64,000 nt of DNA from Chinchilla lanigera (Eukaryota; Chordata; Mammalia; Rodentia; Chinchillidae), in assembly GCF_000276665.1 (NCBI RefSeq), contig NW_004955481.1, positions 3,778,154-3,842,153 of the forward strand, read 5' to 3'. Made by a program: the position numbers and the translations under genes. Positions 1 to 11,792 of the stretch are shown in pieces; the stretch's first letter is position 1; each line of letters starts with the position of its first letter. Under the pieces are notes generated by a model. It saw only the letters and a list, made by a program, of their open reading frames with translations. It did no database searches and was not told the DNA's origin.

Positions 1-81
1 TAAAGAAATTTTGCTATAATGACACATTCAATTTTAAATTTTTCTGACCATCACTTTCCAGTCAATTAATTATATTGTGAT

Positions 82-180
82 GGGGGCTGGGGATTTAGCT
101 CAGCAGCAAAGCGCCTGCCTGGCAAGCGCAAGGTCGTGAGTTCGGTTGCCGGTACCGGAGAAAAACCAAAAAAAAAAAAT
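82..180 (+). mobile_element. ID-like SINE (tRNA-Ala-derived)
   Basis: Full-length copy of the main tRNA-derived SINE here. It starts GGGGCTGGGGATTTAGCTCAG (A box TAGCTCAGCAG) and carries a B box around GAGTTCGGTTG. The body ends GGTACCGG and is followed by an A-rich tail. Alignment to tRNA-Ala puts GGC at the anticodon position. It lacks a CCA end and a cloverleaf-competent 3' stem, so it is a retroposon and not a tRNA gene. Flanks atattgtgat / atatcgtgat look like the target-site duplication (TSD). Confidence 0.93.

Positions 181-196
181 ATATATATCGTGATAG

Positions 197-327
197 GAGC
201 CCAGCGTAGTGGCACATGCCTGTAATTCCAGCAGTTGGGAGGCTGAGGCAGGAGGATGACTTTGAGTTTGAGGCCAGCCTGAACTACACAGACAGACCCT
301 GTCTTCAAAAGGAAAAAAAAAAAAATT
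197..327 (+). mobile_element. B1-like SINE (7SL-derived)
   Basis: Left part reads tGGCACATGCCTGTAATTCC then GGGAGGCTGAGGCAGGAGGA, typical of Alu/B1. This copy has lost one of the two 29-bp internal repeat units. Poly(A) tail; the flanking attgtgatag repeats the flank of the neighbouring ID-like copy. Confidence 0.9.

Positions 328-444
328 GTGATAGGGCTTAGTCTAGAAATACCTATGTACATTACCTTCTTTTAGCATAAACTAGTATCATGGTATAATA
401 TACAAAACACTTTGTCATCTAATTTGATAACAAAATGATCCACA

Positions 445-617
445 GGCTGGGCGTGGTGGCACACACTTGTAATCCCAACACTCAGGAGGCTGAAGCACGA
501 GGATGGCTGCAAGCTCAAGCCCACCTGGGCTTTGAATACTGAGATCAAAGCTAGCCTAAACTACAAGTGGAATCCTGTCTCAAAAACAATACAAAACAAA
601 ACCAAACAAAAAACCCC
445..617 (+). mobile_element. 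B1-like SINE with 13-bp TSD
   Basis: Diverged B1-like copy with a CA-rich tail. A perfect TSD, aaaatgatccaca, lies at 432-444 and 618-630. Confidence 0.9.

Positions 618-630
618 AAAATGATCCACA

Positions 631-1010
631 TACTGCTGGGACCTCATACTACTGGGATTTTAAAAGCATGACATTAGTACTCCACTTTGTTTTGACATAA
701 TGGATATGCACTGGTAATAAATAAAATGTCACAGCTCAGTGATAAGTGTTAAGGTATAATTGCATTAGTGCAATTTGTAGTGTGCCAAGCTGTGGTGTTA
801 GGGATGAAGAAAAAAAAATCATGTATAGTCTCTACCACACTACAACTACTCAATTTTGTTATTTTGGTACAAAGGCATATATTGACAGTATATAAATGAA
901 TAAACTTGTGTTCCAATAAAACTTAACTGATAATCTGAATTTTATACAGTTTTCATGTGCTACAACATACTATTCTTTTGATTTTTTCCAACCATTTAAA
1001 AACATGACAC
631..1010. other. Unique AT-rich DNA, no gene seen
   Basis: No open frame of note, no repeat recognised, no conserved-looking exon. 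Confidence 0.6.

Positions 1011-1121
1011 TGGGGAGGATGAGGCAGGAGGATCACTTTGAGTTTAAGGGCAGCCTGGGCCACAAAGTGAGTTCAAGGCCAGCCTGAACTGCATAGTGAA
1101 ACACTGTCTCCAAAAGACAAA
1011..1121 (+). mobile_element. 5'-truncated B1-like SINE
   Basis: Begins at the GAGGATGAGGCAGGAGG block. Its A-rich tail has grown into the polypurine tract that follows. Confidence 0.85.

Positions 1122-1358
1122 AAAGAAAAAAGAAAGAAGAGAGAAGAAAGAAGAAAGAAAGAAGAAAGAGGAAAGAAGAAAGAAGAAAGAAGAGGAAGAG
1201 GAAAGGAAGGGAAGGGAAAGGAAGGGAAGAGAGAAAGAAGGGAAGAGAGAAAAAAGGGAAGAGAGAAAGAAGGGAAGAGAGAAAGAAGAGAAGAGAAGAG
1301 AAGAGAAGAGAAGAGAAGAGAAGAGAAGAGAAGAGAAGAGAAGAGAAGAGAAGAGAAA
1122..1358 (+). repeat. Polypurine tract, (GAAAG)n to (AGAGA)n
   Basis: About 237 bp of almost pure purine on the + strand. 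It starts as AAGAAAG-type units, passes through GGGAAAGG/GGGAAGAGAG units, and ends as roughly fourteen AAGAG pentamers (about 1,285-1,357). The lysine/glutamate- and leucine/serine-rich frames here are low-complexity artefacts. Confidence 0.95.

Positions 1359-1368
1359 AAAGGAAAAT

Positions 1369-1542
1369 GACCAGGTGTGGTGGTATATCCTTTTAATCCC
1401 TGCACTAAGGAGGCTGATGCAGGAGGAAGATTGCTGCAAACTGAAGGCCAGCTTGGGCTACAAAGTAAATTCAAGGCCAGCCTGCACTACAAAGTAAGAA
1501 CCTACCTCAAAAAACAAACAAACAAACAAAAAAAACAAAAAA
1369..1542 (+). mobile_element. B1-like SINE
   Basis: Complete B1-like body with both internal 29-bp units and a CAAA-rich tail. Confidence 0.88.

Positions 1543-1813
1543 CACATTCTTCACTAGGGACCACACAAAAATCAGGTAGAAGAGATTTATGTACCTATTA
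1601 AAAGAATATTTCTACCTAATGCTATGGATTAATCTGCAGATTATATTTCTGTGAAAAATACAGCAAAGCACAGGACATTGTATATAATATACTACCTTTA
1701 TTTAAGGGGAAAGAATGGGAAAAAAGGATGAAAAGATAAATAATATCCTACTTCAAGCAGTTACCAATGGAGAAAGGAGACAGAGTGGATAAATGGGAAT
1801 AATAACTACATTT

Positions 1814-1916
1814 TTGTTTTGTTTTGTTTTGTTTTTTCTTCCGGTACTAGGAATCGAACTCATGACCTTGCGCTTGCCAGGCAGGTGCTGTGCCACTGAG
1901 CTAAATCCCCAGCCCC
1814..1916 (-). mobile_element. ID-like SINE, 15-bp TSD
   Basis: Reverse-strand copy whose tail reads (TTTTG)n on the + strand. TSD aataactacattttt flanks it on both sides. Confidence 0.93.

Positions 1917-2270
1917 AATAACTACATTTTTGAATGTATGATGTATTATAAACCTGACCTTTTAATACCTTTATAAGATAAAGATGTAAAGAAAATGAAC
2001 AATCCGTAAAAGTCCAAAACAAATTAAAACAAACAACCCAAACTATATTAAATTGGTGGTTTAACAACAGAGAGAGGAATTCTTTCAACTTTTAAGCCTC
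2101 ATGTTTTTCCCATGTGTTACTACTAGGGTACAACCTAAGTGGGGAGGGCGGGGGTGTAGGGGGGATGACCTACAAATCTTAAGCTATTTTAATCATCTTG
2201 TTCTTAGTAATAACCATTATACACATAAGATACAAGAAAGGAATATGTCACATGGAGCCAAGATAAAACA

Positions 2271-2390
2271 GCTGGCCATAGTGGTACACACTTGTAATTC
2301 TAGCACTCTGTAGGCTGTAGCAGGAGGATAGCAAAAAAAAAGTTCCAGGCCAGGCACTGCCACATAGTGAGACCCTGTCTCAAAACACCG
2271..2390 (+). mobile_element. B1-like SINE, internally damaged
   Basis: B1 left half, then an A-run, then the right half CCTGTCTC; one internal repeat unit is missing. Confidence 0.8.

Positions 2391-2393
2391 AAC

Positions 2394-2522
2394 GGGGGCT
2401 GGGGATTTAGCTCAGTGGCAAAGTGCTTGCCTGGCAAGCGCAAGGTCGTGAGTTCAATTCCTGATACCGGAAGAAAAACAACAACAACAACAAAAAAAAC
2501 AAAAACAAACACACAAAAAAAA
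2394..2522 (+). mobile_element. ID-like SINE
   Basis: Near-consensus body; long (CAA)n-type tail. Confidence 0.92.

Positions 2523-2563
2523 CACTGAACAAACAAATGAACAAACCAAAAAGTGAAAAACAG

Positions 2564-2680
2564 GGGGCTAGGGATTTAGTTCAGTGGCACAGAGCCTGCC
2601 TGGCAAGCATGAGGTCGTGAGTTCAATTCCCAGTATGGGAAAAAAACAAATACAAAACAAAAAACACAAAAAAACAGAAA
2564..2680 (+). mobile_element. ID-like SINE
   Basis: Third SINE in a tandem cluster; older, several substitutions in the A-box region (TTAGTTCAG). Confidence 0.9.

Positions 2681-2951
2681 GTGAAAAACAAATATAAAAT
2701 CACAGAAGTAAAAACCTTGCAATAATGCAAAAGTTTAAAATGTCAGTGAGAAATCTGTCTTTCTGATCAGAGGAACTGAGAAAAGGGGTCACTGGAAACA
2801 GGAGTACAAGAGAAATAATTAGAAATAAGATTCTATAATTCTGCAGATGAAGTAACATAAATAATAATGTATAAATACATATATACAACAAATTCAAACT
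2901 AGCACAGTAAAGTCCTTGAGAACTGCAACATAAATCCTAAACTACCTGAGA

Positions 2952-3054
2952 GAAGCCAGGGTGGTGGCACATGCCTATAATCTCAGCATTTGTGCTACAT
3001 AGTGGGTTCAAGGACAGCCTGGATAACACAGTAAGATTTTTGTCTCAAAAAACA
2952..3054 (+). mobile_element. Truncated B1-like SINE
   Basis: Central GAGGCTGAGGCAGG block deleted; head and tail retained. Confidence 0.75.

Positions 3055-3224
3055 AACTACACGAGAGACATGTCCATATACAAAGAGAGGAAGAAAGTTG
3101 AAAACTGAGCTTTCCTTAGAACTACCACCCACAGAAAATGAAACAGATCTTGTCACACAAGCTATCTAAACTGGTTTAAATGCTAAAATGAAGAACATTC
3201 TCCAAACACTATTAATAGTCACAT

Positions 3225-3320
3225 ATATCTATATTCCTAGCACTCTGGGATGCTGAGGCAGGAGGATCCCAAGTGCTTAGGCCCAGGGTTCAATCACCAA
3301 TAACACTACCCACTCCAAAA
3225..3320 (+). mobile_element. 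Decayed B1+ID dimer fragment
   Basis: A short B1 block (CACTCTGGGATGCTGAGGCAGG) runs straight into the 3' half of an ID-like body (GGGTTCAATCACCA). Confidence 0.6.

Positions 3321-3359
3321 AGAAAGAAATTACAACAGCTATTCAAAATCTCCAGGATT

Positions 3360-3456
3360 GGCCAGGGTCATAGTTCAGCAGCACAGTGCCTGCCTGGTAG
3401 GCACAAGGTCCTGAGTTCAATTCCTGTTACCAAAAAAAAAAATAAAAAATAAAAAA
3360..3456 (+). mobile_element. ID-like SINE, 'ccagggata' subfamily
   Basis: Belongs to the second ID-like subfamily (GGCCAGGG..ATAGYTCAG, GTCCTGAGTTC, ends ACCAAAA instead of ACCGG). TSD aaatctccagga. Confidence 0.9.

Positions 3457-3667
3457 AATCTCCAGGATAAACCCCAGAATTACTCTACATGCAAAAACAA
3501 ACAAATTCAATACGTCCCCATAAGAGGAAAATATGACAATTATCAAGGGAAAAGTTTAACAAATGGCAATTTCAAGGTGACCTATGTTGGAATTGTCAAA
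3601 GACACAATTAATGAGACATGGTTAACACTTCTGAAACAACTGGAAAGACATTCGTTTATTCATTTAC

Positions 3668-3775
3668 TGGTTTTCTGAGAAAGGGTTTCACCATGTAGCC
3701 TAGGCTAGCCTCGCACTTATGGTGATACTTCTGCCTCCTCCTGAGTCCTGGGATTATAGGTATGTACCATCTTGT
3668..3775 (-). mobile_element. Truncated B1-like SINE
   Basis: Reverse B1 with recognisable GAGACAGGGT-like start and CTGGGATTATAGG end. Confidence 0.8.

Positions 3776-4210
3776 TAAGACATAAATTTTTAGCAGAGAA
3801 GTGGAAATTATAAAAATAACCACATGGAGAATTTAGAACTGAAAATACAATATACAGAACTTTTCCAAAAACTGACTGCATGGACTCAATAGCAGGATAA
3901 ACATGATAAGAGAACACAGTCAGTGTACTAGAAGATCAAACAGAAAGAAAAAGGTCAAAAAAAAATACAGCCTGAATGACTTGTGGGCCAATGTCAAATA
4001 GTCTAAGTTTCATTATCAGTAGAGCTGCATAGATAAGAAAAACAGACTAATAAAAGAAAAAAAATCCTTTATTAAAGGCAAAGAACTTCCAAAATTTGAG
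4101 AAAGGACATTAATTTTACAGATTCAAGGTCAGCAAACACTTAAAAAACAAAGTCAAAGGAAATCAACATTTAGATACATTATAACCAAAATGTTTAAAAA
4201 CAAAATACAA
3776..4210. other. Unique AT-rich DNA, no gene seen
   Basis: No exon-like open frame and no recognised repeat. Confidence 0.5.

Positions 4211-4316
4211 GGCCAGGGAGATAGCTCAGGGGCATAGCGCCTGCCTGACAAGTGCAAGGTTCTTAGTTCAATTCCTGGTACCAAAAGGAGAAAAAACAAA
4301 AAACAAAAACACCAAA
4211..4316 (+). mobile_element. ID-like SINE, 'ccagggata' subfamily
   Basis: Complete body, A-rich tail. Confidence 0.9.

Positions 4317-4328
4317 ATATAAACTTTC

Positions 4329-4503
4329 AGAACCAGGCATGTTGGCACACGCCTGTAATCCCAGCACTCGGGAGGCTGTAGCAGGAGGATCATTGTGAGT
4401 TCGAGGCCAGCCTGGGCTACATAGTGAGCTTAAGGTCAGCCTGAACTGCATAGCGAGACCCTGCCTCAAAAAAGACAAATAAATAAAATAAAATAAAATA
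4501 AAC
4329..4503 (+). mobile_element. B1-like SINE
   Basis: Complete copy with both internal units and an (AAATA)n tail; aaactttcaga repeats on both sides and may be the TSD. Confidence 0.92.

Positions 4504-5515
4504 TTTCAGATTTCTCAGTGAAAACAGTGGAACCCAGAGAAAGTGAAACAGCATCTTTAAGGTGATGGAAGAACTGACAAGTCAGAAATCTTTAGCTAGC
4601 AGAAGTCTTCTTCAGAAATAAAGGAGAAGACAAAGAGGAAAGGAGGGCAGAGAGTCTCAGATGAAGGAAAACTAAGACTATATATGATCAGACTTGTAGA
4701 AATGCAAAATACTAGGAAAAAAAAAAAAGACAATTGGAGTGGTTATACAAAATAGACTCCTAAGCTAGAAAATTTAAAAGAGCAACATTATGCAATGAGA
4801 TGTCCATTGACTAAATCGCAGATTTATGTGTCTGACAACAAAGCCTCAAAATTACATGAACTAAAAAGAGAAACAGACAAATTCACAATTACTTTTGGAG
4901 ATCCAACACTTCTTAGAAATTTAAAGTAGTCAGAAAAGCAGCAGAACTACGTAACAATGCTATTAACCAATGGGACATGACACACTCCTGATAACAATAG
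5001 AATACACATTCAAATGCATATATAATACAGAAAACAAAACAAATCTTATATGACTATCTTGTCATTAAACTTGAAACATTTTTTAAACCACAAACACTTG
5101 GAAGTTAAACAGCACACTGCTATGTGATTCATAGGTTAATGAAGTTTGGAGAAAAATTAGAAAAGATTATGAACTGTGTGGTAATTGTAATACAACAAAA
5201 AATTGGTAGAATACAAGTAAAGCAGTGCAAAGAGGTAAATGTACAATATTAAATCCTATACTGTGGAGGAAAGGATCTCAAATCAGTAATAACCTAAACT
5301 GTCTTAAGAATTTGGAAAGAGAAAAGCAAATTAAATCAAAAGTAAGTGTAAGGAAGGAAATATTAATGAATATAATGATGAAGCCAACTGAGTAAAATTT
5401 TAAAACTTGGTTTTTGGGACCAAGGGAAATATAACATGAAAAGGCCTCCAACCAAATTACCCAAGAAAAATAAGGGCAGAGAGAAATTACCAATAACAGA
5501 AATAAGAAAGAAAGG
4504..5515. other. About 1 kb of unique AT-rich DNA
   Basis: No SINE, no open frame over 75 codons, no recognised repeat. It may contain unrecognised ancient repeat. 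Open frames here lack family resemblance. Confidence 0.5.

Positions 5516-5516
5516 A

Positions 5517-5639
5517 ACTACGCATGGTGGCGGGTGCGGGCCATAATCCCAGCACTTGGGAGGCTGAGGCAGAAGAATTACTGCAAATTCAAGGCCAGCC
5601 TGGTTTAAGGTCAGCCTGAACTATTTAGCGAGACCCTGG
5517..5639 (+). mobile_element. B1-like SINE, missing one internal unit
   Basis: Body ends at GAGACCCTGG, where the A-rich tail has been replaced by the purine repeat that follows. Confidence 0.88.

Positions 5640-5765
5640 AGAGAGGGGACGGAGAAGGACAGGGAGAGGGAGAAGGACAGGGAGAGGGAGAAGGAGAGGA
5701 AAAGGGAGAGGGAGAGGGAGAGGGAGAGGGAGAGAGAGAGAGGGAGAAGGAGAAGGAGACCAAGA
5640..5765 (+). repeat. (GGGAGA)n hexanucleotide/GA tract
   Basis: Units AGGGAG, GGAGAAGGAC and GAGAGG in a purine-only run; seeded at a B1 tail like the other two purine tracts. 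Confidence 0.95.

Positions 5766-5877
5766 GGAGATGGGGAGGGTGACAAGGAAGGGGGACTGAA
5801 AAGGATGCTGCTTAGTAAGTAGTGGAAAATAACTGGAAAGAAAGAATACTTTTCTGATCAACAATAATTCTGTATTT

Positions 5878-5985
5878 CTTTTTTTTTTTTTTTTCTTTTG
5901 GTTTTTCTCCGGTACCGGGAACCTAACTCACGACCTTGCGCTTGCCAGGCAGGAGCCTTTGCCGCTGAGCTAAATCCCCAGCCCC
5878..5985 (-). mobile_element. ID-like SINE, 13-bp TSD
   Basis: Young-looking copy, T-run plus CCGGTACCGGGAAC on the + strand. TSD aattctgtatttc at 5,865-5,877 and 5,986-5,998. Confidence 0.94.

Positions 5986-6082
5986 AATTCTGTATTTCAA
6001 AAGTCAGTACAAAGTATTTTGAATGTTGAAAGTGTCACAGTCTACCCCGATAGCTATGTACACTTATGTGTGTCAAGATTTT

Positions 6083-6262
6083 TCTTGGTACTAGACATTG
6101 AACCCAGGGACAATGCACAGGGCTGCATCCCAGCATTGTTTATTTAGAGACAGAGTCTCATTAAGTCACTAAATTACTTAGGTAGAACTCAAACTGACCA
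6201 TCCTACTGACTCAGCCTCCCAGAGTGCTGGAATTATAATAAACATGTGCCACCATACTTGGC
6083..6262 (-). mobile_element. Old ID+B1 dimeric SINE
   Basis: A diverged ID-like half and a B1 half are joined by a TTTATTT linker, the dimer layout seen repeatedly in this window. Confidence 0.75.

Positions 6263-6558
6263 AATATATATTTTTTTTATGTATTTTCTATATTGTTTGA
6301 TTTTAAAGTAAAAATTAAAGAAAACAGAATTGTACCTACACGATAGTATTAATTACAGAGCCACTGTAATCATGACTCCGTAATTCCAGTTTTCAAACAT
6401 ACATATATGAATACCTAAACAAAGCACAGGGCTAATACAGGTTGATAAACTACAGTTCAGGCTTAAAAAACATAAATATTAATAGCAAGTTCTTAAAGGA
6501 CTATGAAACTGCATATATACTCTTTTATTAAACTCTTTCTGATTAAAAATATACAAGG

Positions 6559-6724
6559 CAAGCCAGGCAGGATGACACATGCCTGTAATTCTAGTACTCC
6601 AGAACTTGAAGAACGAGGATTGTCATGAGTTTGAGGCCTGCACTATACAGGGAGTTTTCAAGGTCAGATGGACTACATAGCAAGACCCTGGCTAAAAAAA
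6701 TAATAATAATAAAATAAATAAATA
6559..6724 (+). mobile_element. B1-like SINE
   Basis: Diverged full-length copy, (AATA)n tail. Confidence 0.85.

Positions 6725-6983
6725 CGATATATAATTTTTGTGGGCAGTGTTATTTTGTTCAATTCAAAATCATATATCTCCAAGAATATGATTAGAATAA
6801 AACCCAATATAATTTATTTTAAAATCTCAGACAAATATAAGATTTTCAGAATTAAGTAACTGTCCCACATCTGTAAAAACAGTCAAGTAACACTATCACA
6901 TAAAAGCAAGAGAGAAGTTAGGGGAAGCAATTGATAATCACAGCACATCTAGTTATTATCTGAATATTCTTTCAATTAAGTTT

Positions 6984-7142
6984 TTTCTTTTTTTTGGTCT
7001 TTTTGAGACACGGTCTCGCTATGCAGTTCAGGCTGGCCTTGAGCTCACTTTGTAGCCCAGGGTGGTCTCGAACTCACAACCACCCTTCTGCCTCAGCCTC
7101 ACAAGTGCTGGGATTACAGGTGTGCACCACCACGACCGGCTA
6984..7142 (-). mobile_element. B1-like SINE
   Basis: Complete reverse copy, both internal units present, ends ACCACCACGACCGGC. 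Confidence 0.93.

Positions 7143-7690
7143 AATCAAAAGTAATGATGTTATGGCACTACCATTTTTTAAGAATCTTCACATTTTTACA
7201 AAAGAGGACATTCTTGATCCCAAGCAACTAATTTAACATAAAACCCTTAATTAAGTGGTTCCAAATAAGAAAATAGCTAATTTAGTCAAATGGTTGATCC
7301 CAATGAAGAAAGAAAAACTGCAGAAATTGTACTGTCCACTATGTTCTCATCTCGATAGACAGATGGACACATACACATGTGCTAAGTTTCAAAGCTTTTT
7401 TTCTTCAAAGAGACAAAAAATATGTTACTGATCCTTTGCTCCTTTCGCCTCATTCTCTTTTTCTCTTTCTTTTATTGGGATGGGGAGTAGAGATTTGTTT
7501 AACTGTTATTGTATTTGAAAATGATATGATTATGTAACAGAAAATGTTGGCTTAACTGATTGCTGAAGTGTTGATATATCAGAACTGAAATCAACTTCAC
7601 ATTTAACAACACAAAAATGTTTGCTTTAAAGTACTAGGTTATTTAATGCTATTTTATGGATTATTTCATGTAAATCTGTAGAATAAGAAT
7143..7690. other. Unique DNA, no gene seen
   Basis: No repeat recognised and no exon-like frame. 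Confidence 0.5.

Positions 7691-7691
7691 A

Positions 7692-7852
7692 TGAAGCCAG
7701 GTGTAGTTTCACAAACCTATAATCTCAGCACTCCAGGAGGCTGGGGCAGGAAGATCTCGAATTCATGTCTACCTTTGGCAATTTAACAATCCATGTCTCA
7801 AAAGGATACAAAAGGGCTAGGGAAGTAACTCAGGGTGAAAATCCTAGTATTT
7692..7852 (+). mobile_element. Old B1+ID dimer
   Basis: Diverged B1 head followed by GGGCTAGGGAAGTAACTCAGG, the start of an ID-like half. Confidence 0.7.

Positions 7853-8204
7853 ACCCTTAAGGGAGGGAGGGAGGTTGACTGAGAGACAAAGTGAATTATG
7901 AATAAGACTATGAAAACAAAAGAACAGTCAAAAGAAATTGTGTTCATGAAGAGACTGCTCTACTCCCTGGAAGGATAATTAGCAGAACAAAAAATAAGAT
8001 GAAGTTTTATATTTCTTAAGGACAATAAACTAGAATGGATAAACTACAGTATTCTGCTTACGATCCTCATTCCAGGTTAACTAAAAAAGCTAAATCTATG
8101 CATTTAAGAGTCAAATGTAAAGCAAATGAAATAAAGGTTGAGTATGAAGGGTCATGTTTGGTTATAAAATAAGATGCATAACAGTGTAAAACCCCATCAT
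8201 GTTC
7853..8204. other. Unique DNA, no gene seen
   Basis: No repeat or exon recognised apart from a short GGGA run at 7,860-7,874. Confidence 0.5.

Positions 8205-8206
8205 TC

Positions 8207-8238
8207 CCGTGTGTGTGTGTGTGTGTGTGCGCGCGTGT
8207..8238 (+). repeat. (GT)n(GC)n microsatellite
   Basis: About nine GT units followed by GCGCGCGTGT. Confidence 0.95.

Positions 8239-8267
8239 TAAATAAAGAGAAATATATAGGTTTGAAT

Positions 8268-8884
8268 CCAGAATAGCAAAAGCAATTCTGCACAAAAATA
8301 AAGTATGAGGCATCACAATCCCAGACTTGAAGTTATTATTATAAAGCTACTGTGGCATCAGCACAAAAACAGACACAAAAATCAACAGAACATAATAGAA
8401 GATGCTGAAACAACCTCAAGTATATTCAATTATTTGATCTTTGACAAAGGAGCCAAAAACATGCACTGGAGAAAAGATAGTCACTTTAATAAATGGTTTT
8501 GGGAAAATGGCTATCTACATGCAGCAGAATGAATCTACAAACGAATCTTTCACCATGTATTCAACTAAAATTGCAATGGATCAAAGAACTAAATGTTAAA
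8601 ACACAAACACTTAGCCTGCTGGAAGTCAAAATAGATAGACTTCTCAAAGTCACAGGCATATGCAAGGAGTTTCTAAACAGAACTCTGCGGCACAGGAAAT
8701 AAGTAGTACTAAGAATCAACAAATGGGATCAGATCAAATTAAAAAGCTTCTGCTCAAAAGAAACAATCAACAGAGTAAAAAGACAACCTACAGACTAGGA
8801 AAATAATTTGCCAGATATTCTCCGCAAAGAACTAATATCTAGAATATATAACTAATTCAAAAAGAAAAATAAAAGACCCAGTCA
8268..8884 (+). mobile_element. Older L1: ORF2 C-terminal part, fragment 1
   Basis: Matches the region of LINE-1 ORF2 after the reverse transcriptase (coding for segments such as HNPRLEV and IFDKGAKN). It aligns with the younger L1 at 10,150-10,800. The reading frame is broken by several stops and frameshifts. It continues past two B1 insertions (8,885-9,222), resumes at 9,223, and after a younger L1 resumes again at 12,183. 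Confidence 0.88.

Positions 8885-9045
8885 AGCCAGGAATGGTGGT
8901 GCACACCTATAATCCCAGCACTCGGGAGGCTGAGGCAGGAGGGTCATCTGGAGTTTGAGACCAGCCTGGGCTACAAAGTGAGCTCAAGGCCAGCCTGAAC
9001 TGCACAGCGAGATCCTGTCTCAAAAAGACAAAAAACCAAAAAAAC
8885..9045 (+). mobile_element. B1-like SINE inside the older L1
   Basis: Full-length; interrupts the L1 between 'agacccagtca' and 'agaccaggtca', which together resemble a TSD. Confidence 0.92.

Positions 9046-9071
9046 AAAAGACCAGGTCAAAAAAATGGGCA

Positions 9072-9222
9072 ACAGCTAGGCATAGTGGCGCATACTTGTA
9101 ATCCCAGCACTTGAGAGGCTGAGGCAGGAGTACTGCTGCAAGTTTGAGGCCAGCCTGGGCTACAAAATTGAGTTTAAGGCTTGCCTGCACTACATGGCAA
9201 GACCCTGTCTCAAAAAAGGAAG
9072..9222 (+). mobile_element. B1-like SINE inside the older L1
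   Basis: Second B1, only 26 bp of L1 after the first. Confidence 0.92.

Positions 9223-9398
9223 TGGGAGGGCATGCAACTGAAATTCATAGACATTTCACAGAAATATAAATAGCCAATAAATATATGAAGATATGCTCAA
9301 CATTTCTGACCATTACAGAAATGTGAATTAAAACAATGCTGAGATTCCATATTACCCCAGAAGGAAATCAAGTAGTAACATCAAGAAATCAAGAAATC
9223..9398 (+). mobile_element. Older L1, fragment 2
   Basis: L1 3' region equivalent to 10,800-10,990 of the younger copy (ATATGAAGATATGCTCAACAT and GAGATTCCATATTACCCCAG). Confidence 0.85.

Positions 9399-9553
9399 AG
9401 CCAGGTGTGGTGGCACACGCCTGTAATCCCAGCACTCGAGAGGATGAGGCAGGAGGATCGTTTCAAATTCAAGGCCAGCCTGGGCTACAAAGTGAGCTCA
9501 AGGCCAGCTTCAACTGCATAGAAACACCCTGTCTCAAAAAAAAAAAAAAAAAA
9399..9553 (+). mobile_element. B1-like SINE inside the older L1
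   Basis: Complete copy, poly(A) tail; agaaatca repeats at both edges. Confidence 0.92.

Positions 9554-11290
9554 GAGAAATCAAATAACAACATCAAGAAATCATATAACAGTCCATTGTC
9601 ACTACTCCTATTCAACATAGTTCTGGAAATATTAGCCAGAGAAATTAGACAAGAGAGAGAAATAACAAGAATAAAGATAGCAAAGAAGAAGTGAAATTAT
9701 CGTTGTTCGCACATAACATGATACTCTACACAGAAGACCCCAAAAACTCCACCAAAAGGCTTATAGATTTAATAACCAAATTCAGTAGCACAGCTGGATA
9801 TAAAGTCAATACTCAAAAATTATAGTATTCTTATACACAAACAGAGAAATTAGGGAAACCACACCTTTCGTGATAGCATCTAAAAAAAATGAAATACTTA
9901 GGAATCAATCTAACAAAAGAAGCAAAAGATCTATACAGTGAAAATTATAGTACTCTGAAAAAAGAGACCGAAGAGGATTTCAGAAAATGGAAAGACATTC
10001 CTTGCTCATGGATAGGAAGAACCAACATTGTGAAAATGGCCATACTCCCAAAACAGTTGTACAGATTCAGTACAATCCCAATTAAAAAACCAATAGTATA
10101 CCTCACAGATCTAGAGAAAACATTCCTAAAATTCATCTGGAACCAGAAAAGGCCTAGAATAGCAAAAGCAATCCTGGGCAACAAAGGCAAGGCAGGAGGC
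10201 ATCACAATCCCTGACTTGAAATTATACTACAAAGCTACTGTGATAAAACCAGCCTGGTACTAGCATAAAACAGACCTGATGATCAGTGGAACAGATTAGA
10301 AGATGCAGACACAGCTACAAACATTCAGCCACCTTATCTTCGACAAAGGGGCCAAACACGTTCACTGGAAGAAAGATAGCCTCTTTAATAAACGGTGCTG
10401 GAAAAACTGGCTTTCCACATGCCAAAGACTAAAACTAGACCCATGTCTATCACCATGCACTAAACTAAAGTCAAAAGGGATCAAAGATCTAAATATCAAA
10501 ATAGAAACACTAAACACTGGAAGAGAGAGTAGGTAAAAATCTCAAAGACATAGATAGGGGTAGGCAGGGAGTTCATGAACAAAAACCAAACTGTATGGGG
10601 AAATACTTCAAAGAATCAATAATTTGAATCTTATCTTATTGAAAAGTTTTTGCACATCAAAAGAAATCACCAACAGAGTAAAAAGAAAACCCACGAATTG
10701 GGAAAAAAATTTCAGCCAACTGCTCCTCAGACAAAGGCCTTCTATCTAGAACACATAAAGAATTGGAAAAAATCAGACCTCCCAAATTCAAAGACCCAAT
10801 CCAAAAATGGGCATCTGAGATAATATGCACTTCTCAGATGAAGAAATACTAATGGCGATTAAATATATGAAAAAAATTATTAAATATATGAAAAAATGTT
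10901 CAACATCATTAGTCATTTGACAAATGCAAATTAAAATTTGCATTTTAATGAGATTCCCTCTCATCCCAGAAAGAATTTCATCAAGAAATCAACCAATGGC
11001 AAATGCTGGAGAGGCTGTGGGGAAAAAAGAACTCTGCTCCACTGCTGGTGGAAGTGGAGACTGGTGAAACCACTGAGGAAATCAGATTGGAGATTCCTCA
11101 GTAAACTAGGATTAGAAGTCCCACTTAACGCAGCTTACTCCCCTTCTAGGTATTTTCCCAGAAGAATTAAAAACATCCTACCACAGCAATATATGTGCAC
11201 CCATGTTTATAGCAGCACAATTTGGCATAGCTAAATCTTGGAAACAACCCAAATGTCCATCAACTGAGGAATGGATATAAAAGATGTGGT

Positions 11291-11396
11291 GGGGCTGGGG
11301 ATTTAGCTCAGTGGCACAGTGCCTGCCTGGCAAGTGCAAGGTTGTGAGTTCGATTCCTGGTACCGGAAAAAAACCAAACACAAAACAAAACAAAAA
11291..11396 (+). mobile_element. ID-like SINE inside the younger L1
   Basis: Complete copy with an (ACAAA)n tail; TSD approx aaagatgtggt / aaagatctggt. 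Confidence 0.93.

Positions 11397-11792
11397 AAGA
11401 TCTGGTATTTTTACACAATGGAGTATTACTCACCTATAAAAAAGATAAACTCAAGGCTTTTGTAGGTAAATGGATGCAACTAGAGACCACACTCGTAAGT
11501 GAAATAAATAGGACCCACATGTGTAAACATCATATTGTCTCCCTGGTGTAAGAATATGAAAGAGTAAATAAAACCCCAAATGTACAATAAATAATATGAA
11601 AGGGAAAGAAACTGCTCAAAGGAAGGAACAACTGGGTTGAGGGAAAGAAGAAAAAGAAAGAACTAAGGCAAAAATATATATATATGTATATAGAAGGATA
11701 GCTGGGATAACTGTACTGCTGATGTCTGGTGGTTTATTGAAAGGAACAGTTAATGCTTACTTTTTTATATATATTTTGACCAATTTTGCATG

Noticed and set aside
82..180. tRNA genes (many tRNA-like A/B box matches throughout)
   Set aside because: Each is followed by an A-rich tail, often has a TSD, and lacks a closed acceptor stem; they are ID-like SINEs.
1044..1474. 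Open frames of 130 codons or more over a purine tract
   Set aside because: Low-complexity translation of a microsatellite plus B1 sequence on both strands.
9889..10263. 124-codon frame as a cellular gene
   Set aside because: It is the C-terminal part of L1 ORF2 within a dead, truncated L1.
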